Below, piece by piece: positions 12,381-23,446 of a DNA stretch of 64,000 nt (positions are counted from its first letter, which is position 1; the number at the start of each line of letters is the position of its first letter). The stretch is from Eutreptiella sp. 'Long Island Sound 2002' (Eukaryota > Euglenozoa > Euglenophyceae > Eutreptiales > Eutreptiaceae). The position numbers and the translations under genes were made by a program. The DNA is taken from the NCBI GenBank assembly GCA_964036045.1, contig OZ038380.1, forward strand, positions 116,607,699 to 116,671,698, read 5' to 3'. Below the pieces are notes generated by a model. That model worked only from the letters and a program-made list of their open reading frames with translations, made no database searches and was not told the DNA's origin.

Positions 12381-13147
12381 TCACGGCTGCACGTGCGAAC
12401 CAGGGCCCCCCGCCGGATCTGGATCACTGGACGAGGGGGGGCCACCAGCAGGTCCAGGTGGACCACCCGCGCCCGGTGCGGGTGGCTGGCGAGGTGGTCC
12501 CTGGCCCTGTGGGCCCCCGCCCGAGGCGGCCGTTGCCGGCTGGGACCCGGCAGATGCGGCGGGCACCCCCTCTGCCTGTCCGCCGGACGTACTTGCCGCT
12601 GTACCCCCCGCAGAAGTCACCGCCCCGCGCCGTGCTGCAGGCCCAATTGCTCCAAGTTGCGCCGCCGACTGCGACGCGCCGCGCCCCTCCGCAGGGCGCG
12701 CACCCGAGGGCAGCATGAGCGCTCTGGACCTCGCCTGGGCCGACGCGAACGGCCCCGCCTGGCCCCCCGGCATAACGCCAGCCAGCATGGCCAGCGCCTG
12801 GTCCCGCTGCACCGGATCAGTCGCATGAACCCGCTGGAGGTGGTCCAGCAGGTCCTCAGGGTGGAGGTGGGCGGGCCGGCAGTGCTTGCCGGCTCTCCAC
12901 GTGCAGTGACCAGCCCCATCCAGCCGAGACCAGGGGCAGACGTTGATCGCCTTCGACCCACGCTGCTCCGTGGCCAAGTCGCCGCCGAAGTGCTGCAGCA
13001 CGTACCGAATGTTGGCATAGGCGCCATACTGAGGTGGTGGGCTCCTCTTGGGTGGCGGCTTGGGCGCTGCCTGAGGGGCCGGCTTCGCCGCCGCGGCCGG
13101 GGATGCCGCAGGCCGAACCGGCGGCACGCTTGGTGGCTGCGGCAGGT
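12381..13147 (-). CDS. LINE polyprotein segment with C2H2-like zinc finger
   Basis: An Ala/Pro-rich linker followed by a finger of the form C-(x)n-C-TWRAGKHCRPAHLHPEDLL-H-(x)3-H (about 12840-12960), then Ala/Gly/Pro-rich sequence to TGA at 12381-12383. It lies in a different frame from the protease segment. The switch falls at a G7 run (13148-13154 on the minus strand), where removing one base restores a single frame. C2H2 fingers are common nucleic-acid-binding modules in LINE proteins; the function here is inferred. Confidence 0.65.
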
Positions 13148-16100
13148 GCAGCAATCCCCCCCACGGGGAACTGCCCCTCCACCCAGCAGAGCCAAGCGTC
13201 GGCGAACTTCTCCCGGTCGCCCTCGACCTTCCATCTGGACGTGGAGAACGCCCGGAGCCACGGCCCCATGTTCTCCGCCATGACCAGGCGGAGAACACCA
13301 CCTCCGCTCTGCCAGCGGAACCGCGTCGTGGCCGCACCCGTCACAGTCCCTTGGAGGTACAGCGCCGCACCTCCGTCACCACTCAGAGCACCAAGGTGCA
13401 GGGCCTCCAGGTCGGCGGGGCGGACCGTGAGCACCGTGCCCTCTCCGCGATCGTACAAGCGCAGCGGCGAGGAGTGGGGCTCCAACGCCGCCACGACCCA
13501 GCACCACGCCCGCGACACGCTATGCAGCAGCGCCAGCGAGGCTGCCGGCCTGTTGCTGGAGGACTGCGCTGCCGGGGCCCTGGGGAGGGCCGCCACGTGA
13601 CCCTGCAGCGCCCTGCACATGGCAGCTGCATGCTCAGCCTGCCACATGTCGCTCGAGGCTATGGGCCAGACGTCCTGCCCTTGGACTGCCGGCGGTCGCG
13701 TGACCTCCACGAAGACCGCCGGCGCCGGCGGGATGTCCTCGGCCGTGCATCTGTGTGCCCTGCGCACCGGCCCCAGCTCCCTGGGGCACTCCCGGAACAC
13801 CCGGTAGCAGGCTGGGCCCCTGGACTTCTGCCTCCTGAGCCGGCACGCGGTGACGACGACCCACTCCAGCCCCCCTGCCTCCTCCCGAACACAAGCCCAA
13901 TATTCCTCCCCTTCCAACACCACCAGCCACCCCATATCCGCCACGCCCATCGTATGGGTGGGAGGCACGCTCTCCACCCGCAGCCATCGCTTGGCGCTCT
14001 CTTCCCACGGCTGGGGGGCATGCATCCGTTGCTGCTGCATCGCGTCCTGCACATGCTGCAGGGACACTGTCATCAGCATGGACATCCCCCCGTCCGCTGC
14101 CGCCGCCATACACAGCAGTGCATGCTGCATGCGCGCCCCGGGCAACCCCACGCTGTGCGGGACGTCCGCCACGTCCAAGGGTGTGCGGGGCGCCGGCAGG
14201 GCATCCAGCACCGCTGCGGCCAGTTCCCCTTGGGATGGCAGACGCGCGATGGGCCCCATGTCCCTGTTGAGGACCACTGCCGCCACCCACCGCCTGTCCA
14301 GCGCGGACAGGATGTTGCCCGGCCTTGGCACCCGGAGAAGGGTACCGACAGTGGACATGAGGGCGCACACGCCGCAGTCCTTGTTGTTGCCGGCAGGCTG
14401 CTGCACCTGTGCCGCCCGGGTCGTCGCTAGCAGATGCTCCGCACCCGGCCACCCCGCCCTCTGGCCCCTGGGTGCCATGCGCATTGTCCGGACCGCCATG
14501 TCCCAAGTGTGTGGCCACTGGGGCGGGGCCCCTGACACCGCAGGCTGGCCTAGCGGGTCCACTGTCAACTGCGTGGCAGGGGCCAGGAGGTGGTGAGCCG
14601 TCCAGTGCTGCATGCTCGGCGTCTCCGACCTCTCGAGGTACACCGCCTCTGAGCCGCCCAGCTCGACGTACCTCGCGATGAGGAGGGCAGCCGGGGTTTG
14701 GTCGTGCCGCTAGCCCTCCCACCCCTCCCTCGGGAGCAACATGGCGTGGGGGGCCAGGCACTGCACCACGTCGGCTGCCAGTGCGACCACATCGTCGCTG
14801 AGCTCCACCCCATGGTCCGCGGCCACCAGGAAGTGGTGCCTGGGCCTGGAGTACAGGTGCTCCATGGCGCCCCGCAACTGAGCCGGTGGGGGAGAGGCGT
14901 TTCCGCAGTCCCGCAGCCAGGGGAGTGCGCCCGGGAGATGCCGCCCTGCTCCTCCTAGCCAGACGGCTGCCCTAAGGACCGGCAGGTCGCGCCAGACAGC
15001 CCTAGCGTCCGGATCGCGCCAGGGCTGTGGCTTGTCGGCCCCCGACTGGAGGACGGCCACCACGACATGCGTGGTCAGGGGCTCCGCCCTGAGCTGCAAC
15101 GCCGTCCCCCCGTCAGTCTCGATCACCGTGCCCCGTGGGGCAGTGAAGACGTGGCCACCGGTCCCACGGACCGCCACCCATCCCCACAAGACCGCCAGGG
15201 TCTCCCAGCTGGGGTGGCTGGTTCTTCTGGGCACAACCACCACTGGCGGGCATGGGCTGTTGGCGGCCCACACGCGCCATTCCACTCCCACCAGACGCTC
15301 GTGACCAGGGGGCCGGAACACCTGAGGCCATGCGTCCGGGAGCCGGCGATGGACGGCGGTCCACACATCAGCCCCGTCAGCCCGCGTGAACTGGAGTCCC
15401 TCCAGGATGTCCCTGTCCACAGGGCTGTGGGGGCTGGCAGTGCGAACCTCCAGCCCCCGGCCCAGGCGAAGCCCTGGCCCCTCTCGGTCCCCCAGCAGCA
15501 AGGCCTCCGGGTCCGTGGCCGCAAGGCGAGCCGCCACCGTGGGGAGATGCAGGGAGACAGTCCATGGCTGGACGGAGACGGGCTCGCGCGGGAGGTCAGG
15601 GCAGGCCGCCACAGCACTGCCATCCCTCGCCCAGCGGAGCGCTCTGTCCCACCAGTGCGCCCATGCACCCGGCGCTGCCAGCAACGACCAGGACAGGTAC
15701 GTCATGACCGCCTTGGCCTGCCACTCGCGAGGGTCCATGCCGGCAGGATCTGTGTGCCACGTGCACACCCACCCCAGGTTGGCCTCCTGGACGGTGACCA
15801 TGTCCCTCCACGGGACCACCGAGAACGGAGTGAGCAGGGCTGCCATGCCACATGGCAACGCCACCGCCCACTCGGTCAGGCCCCCACTCTCCACCGCATA
15901 TCCCACCGCCGGGAGTCCCCCTCCTTGCGCCTTTACCACCACTTCCCGCAGCAACGTTCCGTGGCCCCGGCCGTGGCTCTGGCTGCGGTCCAGGCTGAGG
16001 GCCCCCACACGAGCCATGGCCCGGAGGATCAGGAGCAATTCTTGGGGTACTCCCCGCGGCACCGGCGGCTGGGGGTGGGCGAACCGGCAGGCATCTGCCC

Positions 16101-17958
16101 GCATACACCACCCCTTGGCCCAGTGCCTGCAGGTTTCCACCTCCCCCGTCTTCGGCCCAGCCTTGTCCGCCACTCCCAGCCCCCGTGGGCCCACCTCACG
16201 TGGCGCTTCCTTCGCCCCCACGAACTCCGGCTCCTCGTCCCGCTCCATCGCGACTTGCGCCTCTTCACTCCTCCTGCGTTGGTCCTCCTCTTCCAGTGCC
16301 TCCATCATCGGCGGCGGGCTCGCTGCAGCCGTGAACCTCGCCAGGGCCGCCGCCACAATGGCTTGCACGTCCACCTCCTCCCCGGCCACCTCCGGCTGAC
16401 CATGCTGCTGCTCCTCCCCCGTGGGCTGCTCCTGCCCCACCTCGTCTCCGTCGCGGCCTGCCTCCTCATCAGCCCCCACCGGGACTGCGTGTTCGGACCC
16501 CTGGGGGGCGGCGCTCTCGTCGAGGCGCGTGCCCACCACCACCAGCAGCTTGAGGTCACCGCCGCGGCTCTCAAGGCGGTAGCTGCTGGAGGTGGGGACG
16601 AGGACCACTCCATCCCCGGTCAGCAGCAGGCGGTCCGCGCCGAACGCGACCTCTGCACCCTCGGGGTGCACCGCCACCAGGAGCGCATGGGATCCCAGCG
16701 CCTGGGGCGTGAGGGGCCGCACGGCCTGCTCTTGACGCCAAGCGTCAGCTCCACCCCGCCACAAGGCCACGTACAGGCCTTCGTCCCGCCGCACGTCCTC
16801 CAGCCCTGCCTCGTCCAGCAGGCGTCCCACGGACAGGCGCACCGACAGGGGGAGGCCTTCCTGGGGCTCGGCCGCCTGGACATCACCGGGGTGGTGACCC
16901 AGGACCGCCGCGTCCCCCAGCCGGACACAGCGGACCTGGCCGTCGTCCGGGGACGCGGCCACCAGGGCCCTCTCCCGGGCGACCTGCCCTGGGCGCTGGA
17001 GCTCGTAGCGCTCCAGGGTGTTCGCCAGCATCCCTGCCTCCCGCTGCCCCGTACCCATGAGGCGGTGCCAGTGGGTACCCTCGGCCGCATGGTACCTGCA
17101 GTGCCAATGCTCACAGCTCCCCATGGGAGGGGGCGGCACCGCAGTGGGCATGGGCCGCAGCGGCGCGTTGGCCGGGTCCACGTCCATGCCGGCGTAGACG
17201 TCGGGCCCGGCGTCGTCCTCATACATGAGGGCCAGCGCCGACTCGCCGGGCCCGTACGCCTCTTCGTCCTCCACTTCCTCCGCATCCTCCTCTTCCTCCG
17301 CCTCTTCCCCAGCCGCAACCATCACCGGCGGCGTGTCCGGTCGCGGCGGGAAGGGCGCCAGAGGCCGCTCGTTAGCGCCTCCGCCCCCCGCCGCCTCCGC
17401 CGCGTCCAGCCGTGCCCGCAGGTTGTCGGGCAGCCGGGCCCAGCTGGTGCCCGCATGGAGGTCCATGCTGTACGCCAGCCCCGCCGGACACGGCTCACCG
17501 GGCGCCACCTGGCGCCACTCCCGCCACTCCCACATCCAGTCCTCCACTCCTTCCCCCTTGGCACGCCTCCCACTGGGCTCCACGACCCCGCCGCCCTCCG
17601 CCGGTGCTTGCGCCTCCGGCACAGCTCGCCCCGCGTCCTGTCCCCCCGAAGCAACCACCTCCGACGGCTTCTCCTTGGCCCCTTCCGCCCTCGGGGCGAC
17701 AGCCGCGAGCGCCTGCGCGATCAGCTCGCCGGCGTGAGCCCCCTTCCCTGACGCCTCCGGCGCGGCCCCATCGCCCCCCGCGGCTGTCCGCCGGTACGCG
17801 TCCAGGGCCTGCGCGAGCAGCTCGCTGATGTCTCGCGGCCAGCCGCCGCCGCCTCCTGCGCCGCATCCCCCGCCTGTTCCCCCGCCGTAGGCCTCCCCAT
17901 GGGGGCTGCGCCCTGCACCCCATGCGTCGGGGGTGGACCACCACCCGGTACCACCGGC
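13148..17958 (-). CDS. LINE polyprotein segment: CCCH finger and C48-like cysteine protease
   Basis: A frame of about 1,600 codons interrupted only by a TAG at 14710-14712. An acidic, Gln-rich first half is followed by a CCCH finger (C-x7-C-x5-C-x3-H, CRHWAKGWCMRADACRFAH) near 16080-16135. After the TAG, the order HW (SMQHWTAHH), D (TVDPLG), Q and C (QQPAGNNKDCGVCAL) between 14.6 and 14.37 kb matches the His-Asp-Gln-Cys layout of Ulp1/adenain-type (C48) proteases. The TAG sits between the two halves of this domain, so the protease only exists if the codon is read, presumably as Gln. Coding continues to the G7 frameshift at 13150. Confidence 0.7.
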
Positions 17959-18921
17959 TCAGGCCCCTGTCGGCACCACGGGCGGGGCCCCGCGCGGCGC
18001 GGCTGGATCCGGCATCGGGACCGTCCGCGGTGGAGACCCCGCCGCGGTATGTCCCGGCTGGGGCACCGCCAGGGGTGGCGCAGCCGCCGGCGCCCCCGTT
18101 CTCCCCGCCTCGCCTGGGGGCACGCCACGTGCCTCCCCGTGCGACACCCCCTGCTGCTGGGCGCCCCGCCCCGGCGCAGGCACCGGTACCGGTACCGGCA
18201 CCGGTACCGCGTGCTGAGGCGGCCGAGGGTGCTGCTAGGGCAGGGGATGCGGGTACACCACATGCTGGTGCGGACGGTGATGGTGATGGTGATGGTGAAG
18301 GTGGTCGGGGTGCTGTGGCACAGCCGCCGGGTGATGGTGATGGTGAAGGTGGACGTGGAGCTGTGGCACAGCCGCCGGGTGTACGTGTTGGTGTGGGAAG
18401 TGATGCTGCATCATGGGGAACCCGACGGGGTGATGAAGTAGGTGATGGAGATGGAGTTGGTGGTGGTGGTGAGCCCCAAACGGCGGGAAGGGCAGGGGCC
18501 CGAGGCCCGGGGGCGGCGGCATCGGAAACGCACCTGGCGCCGCATACCCCGGCCACCCCGCCGGTCCCACTGGGGGCCGCCCGCGCTGCGCGTCCTCGAG
18601 CTGCCGGAGATCTTGTAGACATCGGAGCAGTCGGTTGAGCAGGTGCATCCCGAACGCCACCGTGCCCGCTGCGAACCGCGCCTGAATGTCAGGCGTGTTG
18701 TACGGGTGGGGATCGCGGGCCAACGTCTGCCGCAAGCAGACGTCGACGAAGTGGTCCCATCCGTTGTCCATGGCCGGACGGTCCGCGTCCACGCGCGCCT
18801 GGAACGCCGCATACGTGTGCGGCCCGTGTCTGACGAGATCAGACACCGTGTCTACCAGGCGCCGGGCACGTCGCCGGAAGGCCGGCAACTCCGCGGGATC
18901 GGTGGGGACAGATAGCGACAT
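17959..18921 (-). CDS. LINE polyprotein N-terminus, His/Pro-rich
   Basis: Starts at ATG 18919-18921 (MSLSVPTDPAELPAF). The first 110 residues look like a folded helical domain. A His/Pro tract (18235-18500) and a Pro/Gln/Ala-rich tail follow. The TAG at 18235-18237 is in frame, inside a Gln/Pro-rich run, and probably encodes Gln. TGA at 17959-17961 then stops the frame, though the same frame stays open beyond it. If TAA is also sense, an upstream in-frame ATG 33 bases earlier could be the true start. No family was recognised. Confidence 0.6.
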
Positions 18922-19894
18922 TTAGCCAACGAAGGCTGTGTGAGCTATGGACATGGCAGAACGGGTGGACTCTGTGGCCCGTCCCACTCGCTGCCGGCCT
19001 TATGTTGCACGAAACATCGCACGACACAGTTACCCTCCCCTCTTGCGCGTCCCCCCCCCTTCCCTTTCTTGCTCCTTTGCCCCCGGTTTCGCCCCCTAGG
19101 TGTGCTCCTTGGTTCTACCCGGTTGTTGGTGGGTGTGTTGCCAGGCAGGGTTGGGGGGGGGGGGGCGCCCGACGCTGGCTGGGGTCCCTCTCTCCGGGAG
19201 TTTCCCCACGGAGGGGCCCATGCATGCACTCCCCGTCAGGGTGTAACTCTGTTGTACGGGCCGTCCATTTGTACCCGTTCCGTACAAATGGACCTGCGTT
19301 GTAACCAGGTACGTCGGCGCTTCCCCACACCGGGGTCGGGTACACTGTGGGTCTCAAGGAAGTCCTTGCGGGATAGGCGCGTCTCTTGCCTACCCCGATG
19401 GACGGTGTGCCCTACCCGCAGCCCCTCACAGGACACGAACCGCAGTACGTGCCGTGGGGAGTGCTCCTGGTCAGGCCCATTGGCCACCCCCCCAGGCCGG
19501 TGCTACCTCGGGCCGCTGGCCAACGGTCCCGGGCGTAACCCACCTTATTGCCTGCGCTCAAATGGGGCCGATAGGGACACCGGGGGGGCCCCAAAACCCT
19601 TGAGGTCGGGGTACCTCACCAGCGTCTCTTGCGGGCTCTTGTCAGCCCGGCCCCCCCCCGTACGCTGCGGCCCCTGCCTCCCCGCTTTCTTCCCCAGGCG
19701 CGTTGGTTTGCTTTGCTTTTTTTTTTGTTTGGCTGCCTGGCGTCTCCACCGCTCGTCGCCCGTCTCTCCCCCCGGCGTATCGGTCTGTCCTCTGCCCCCC
19801 CCCCATGTCCCCTCGCCGTCTCCTCGCTGTCCTCGCCCCTTTCCTGGGTGGGTGGGGGAGAAGGGGGTGGGGGGGGGGGCGTCCTCGCTGTCTG

Positions 19895-21330
19895 TCCTCT
19901 GGCGTAAGCACGTGGCAAGCACGGCGCAGGCACGAGGCGCGGCACTTGTCCCTCTGCAGGGGGGGGGGGGGCTTGCCGTGTGGCTCCCGTCGTTGCCCTT
20001 CCTACCCTGCGTTCGCATCCCCCGTGCCCCCCCGTTGGGGCTTGCACGGCGCGTGCTTCCTACGGGCACGGTCGTGTGGTCCGTCCCAAACCCTCTCTCC
20101 GCTGCCTCCCCACCATGCCGCTTTGTCCTCGGGGGGGGGGGGGGGGCGCTTTCCGGACCCCCCCACCTTCATCCCCCACCCTTGGGGGGGCGGTGGTGTG
20201 TGGGCGGGGGGGGGGCTTGCCGTCTTCCCTTCGTAGCACGCATGTCGCAGGCACGACGCAAGCACGGCGCAGGCACGAGGCGCGGCACTTGTCCCCCTGC
20301 ACGGGGGGGGGGCTTGCCGTGTGGCTCCCGTCGTCGCCCTTCCTACCCTGCGTTCGCATCCCCCGTGCCCCCCCGTTGGGGCTTGCACGGCGCGTGCTCC
20401 CTACGGGCACGGTCGCGTGGTCCGTCCCGCACCTTCTCGCCGCTGCCTCCCCACCCTGCCGCTTTGTCCTCGGGGGGGGTGGCCGCTTTCCGCCGCCCCC
20501 CCTACCTTCATCCCCCACCCTTGGGGAGGCGGAGGTGTGTGGGGGGGGGGGGGGGCGCCCTTGTCGACTTCCCCTCGTAGCACGCATGTCGCAGGCACAA
20601 CGCAAGCACGGCGCAGGCACGAGGAGCGGCACTTGTCCCTCTGCAGGGGGGGGGGGGGCTTGTCGTGTGGCTCCCGTCGTCGCCCTTCCTACCCTGCGTT
20701 CGCACCCCCGGTGGTCCCCCCGTTGGGGCTTGCATGGCGCGTGCTCCCTACGGGCACGGTCGTGTGGTCCGTCCCGCACCCTCTCTCCGCTGCCTCCCCA
20801 CCCTGCCGCTGTGTCCTCCGGGGGGGGGGGCGCTGTCCGCCCCCCCCTTCCTTCATCCCCCACTCTTGGGGGGGCGGAGGTGTGTGGGGGGGGGGGGGGG
20901 GCTTGTCGTCTTCCCTTCGTGGCACGCATGTCGCGGGCACGACGCAAGCACGACGCAAGCACGAGGTGAGCCACTTGTCCCTCTGCAGGGGGGGGGGGCT
21001 TGCCGTGTGGCTCCCGTCGTCGCCCTTCCTACCCTGCGTTCGCACCCCCGGTGGTCCCCCCGTTGGGGCTTGCATGGCGCGTGCTCCCTACGGGCACGGT
21101 CGTGTGGTCCGTCCCGCACCCTCTCTCCGCTGCCTCCCCACCCTGCCGCTGTGTCCTCGGGGGGGGGGGGCACTTTCCGCCCCCCCCTTCCTTCATCCCC
21201 CACCCTTGGGGGGGCGGAGGTGTGTGGGGGGGGGGGGGGCGCCCTTGTCGTCTTCCCTTCGTAGCACGCATGTCGCATGCACGACGCAAGCACGACGCAA
21301 GCACGAGGTGAGGCACTTGGCTGCAGCGGG
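19895..21330. repeat. Four tandem units of about 342 bp
   Basis: The landmark GTGTGGCTCCCGTCG recurs near 19977, 20317, 20665 and 21005. Each unit also has ACGGGCACGGTCG, CTTCATCCCCCAC and two G runs of 9-14 bases on the plus strand (C runs on the LINE sense strand). The units are only a few percent diverged, apart from homopolymer lengths. Confidence 0.9.
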
Positions 21331-21896
21331 GGGGGGGGGGTTTCTCCTTTGGGCCTTCGCGCCCTTCTCCATGGTAGAGGTTCCGCACCCCATGATCACC
21401 AGCCCCTGTTGCCCCTTGGCGGTAGTCGCCACGTCACCGCAAGGTGCTCAGTGTCCCGTGCCTGCTCCCTCCTGTGCCCATACTTACTGGAGGAGGTACG
21501 TACCCGGGTGGAAACGGATGAAGAGGAAGTGCGGGCAGCGGGGAGGACTTACCGTACGCCTCGAAGGCTTCTTGCGCCATCCGCCGCCCTGGTCGAGGGG
21601 AGGGCCCCTATTTCGGCACCCAATAGCCCGGGGGGGGGCGACTGCCCATCCTCTCCCTGGTGCCTGTGTATCCACTTCCGAGCGGCCTGATACCGGTGCC
21701 GTGGTATCAGTCCGCTGGAAGTGGCGGCTACAAAGCGGTCGGGCGCTCTCGTCCCCCGGGTCTCTGCCACCCCCGAGCGCGATGGAGGCCCCTGAGGTCC
21801 TATGGCAGAGACACGCGGAGACGGGCGGGGGATTCATTTGTGGCATCCCCTGGCCATCTAGTTAATCTGCATAATCGCTGCCGCACGGGGCCCACC

Positions 21897-22090
21897 GGAT
21901 GGCGCCGCTGGTGCCCGTCCCCTTTGCGCCACAAGAACTGCAACAGGCGCAGGAGGACCAGTGGATGGCGCCACTGGCGCGTGTCCCCTCTGCGCCACAA
22001 GTTGGGTCACCGCACGGGAGGCCCTACGGATGGCGCCGCAGGTGCCCGCCCCCCCGTGCCACTTCCTGCCTCCGGCGCCAGGCTTGGTTG
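21897..22090. repeat. Three tandem units of about 65 bp
   Basis: GGATGGCGCC recurs at 21897, 21963 and 22028, with a TGCGCCACAAG block after the first two. Confidence 0.85.
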
Positions 22091-22199
22091 ACGTGACATG
22101 ACACATGCATGAATGAGGTCAGAGTCGGTTTAAGGACGCGCACGGCGCACAGCACGACGCATGGCAACTATCCCCTACCCTGCCGCCTCTGCTCCCTCC

Positions 22200-23020
22200 C
22201 TCGCCCTCTGTGCGCGCATGGTGCAGAGCAATGCGCAGTCCCTCCCCTGTCTCTCTCGTCTCTCCCTCCCTCTGCTCCGGCTGCCCGGCCTTCGCTCACC
22301 TCCTAAGTGTCCTACCTCTTTCGCCCTACCCGTGCCCTCTTCCCTCGTCCTTGCCGGCCCTCGTTACATGACACTACGCAGGCACGCGGCACACTGCATC
22401 TTTGGGGGCGGGCTGCCTTGTGGCAGCACGCCGCGGCGCCCCGCCTTGTCCAGTGCCCCCGCGCGCTGCGGGCGGCTCGCTCGGTTGTGGGGCACCTTGT
22501 TGCACCTGTCCCATGATCGCTCCTTCAAGCCGCCGTGGCATACAATGCGCATACGCTGGCCCGCGAGCAGCACGCCCCCTTCCCTGCCCTGCCATCTCTG
22601 ACCGTTTGCCCTCCGGCCAGCGTGAGCACGATGCGGAGCAAATCGCGAGGCAGCGCTCCCTCTCTGCCCCCCCTCTCTGCCCCGGCCCCTTGGCCCTGTC
22701 CTGCCCCTGTCTGCTCGCCCTCTCTCATCTTGCCCTGCCCCTCGTCCCTGGTTGCAGGGTCTCTGGCCTCCTGTCTCTCTGTCCCCTCCCTCCCTCTATC
22801 CCCTCGGCGTGCACCGTGCAGAGCAATGCGCGAGGCAACCCTCCCATTCCCTCTCTTCCTTGCTGCCCCTTGGTGTCCTGAGCTCCTGGTTTGTTGCACG
22901 CACTTTGTACCGCACGGGATACCTCCGGGGGCGGGCTGCCTTGCGGCCGCGGCACGTCCAGGGACCCCGCTCGCCGAAGGCGGTCAACTTGGTCGCGGGG
23001 CACCCTCGCCGTTCTTGCCC
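22200..23020. repeat. Two diverged tandem units of roughly 0.5 kb
   Basis: TGCAGAGCAATGCGC (near 22222 and 22817) and GGGGGCGGGCTGCCTTG (near 22404 and 22926) recur in the same order. Divergence is higher than in the 342-bp array. Confidence 0.65.
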
Positions 23021-23022
23021 CT

Positions 23023-23439
<417 letters not shown>

Positions 23440-23446
23440 ATCGTCA

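Larger units (their letters stand above)
3467..23020 (-). mobile_element. Dualen-like LINE, long copy, damaged
   Basis: A minus-strand non-LTR retrotransposon bounded by a TA/CA microsatellite at each end. Domain order from the 5' end: tandem-repeat leader (18.9-23.0 kb), His/Pro-rich N-terminus, CCCH finger, C48-like cysteine protease, C2H2-like finger, AP endonuclease, RT, RNase H, CCHC knuckle, Cys-rich C-terminus, and a 2.2 kb 3' region ending in a GACTAT repeat. Coding alone spans 13.2 kb. Dualen elements of Chlamydomonas combine RT, RNase H, AP endonuclease and a cysteine protease, so this is the closest named relative (established knowledge). The copy is inactive as read: in-frame TGA at 17959, 12381 and 10050, frameshifts near 13150, 8060 and 6030, and a mutated RT active site. 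TAG/TAA codons at 18235, 14710, 11307, 11253 and 6518 are probably Gln. The 5' limit is inferred from the microsatellite edge. Confidence 0.75.
18922..23020 (-). promoter_or_regulatory. LINE 5' leader region (inferred)
   Basis: 4.1 kb upstream of the first ATG, with three sets of tandem repeats and no convincing protein. It ends at a (TA)n tract and a box element, so it is probably the LINE's own 5' end. Tandem monomers upstream of a LINE ORF are reminiscent of the promoter monomers of mouse L1 elements. Promoter function here is inference. Confidence 0.45.

Noticed and set aside
18140-18500. His-rich tract as a metal-binding domain
   Set aside because: It comes from a GTGATG-type microsatellite on the plus strand, so it is more likely repeat expansion than a designed site.
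6419-18900. Numerous long plus-strand frames across the long LINE
   Set aside because: They are antisense shadows. The minus strand carries the endonuclease, RT, RNase H and protease motifs in order.
19200-21865. Long Pro/Gly-rich frames over the 342-bp tandem units
   Set aside because: They repeat with the DNA unit and change frame with homopolymer lengths, as expected for non-coding monomers.
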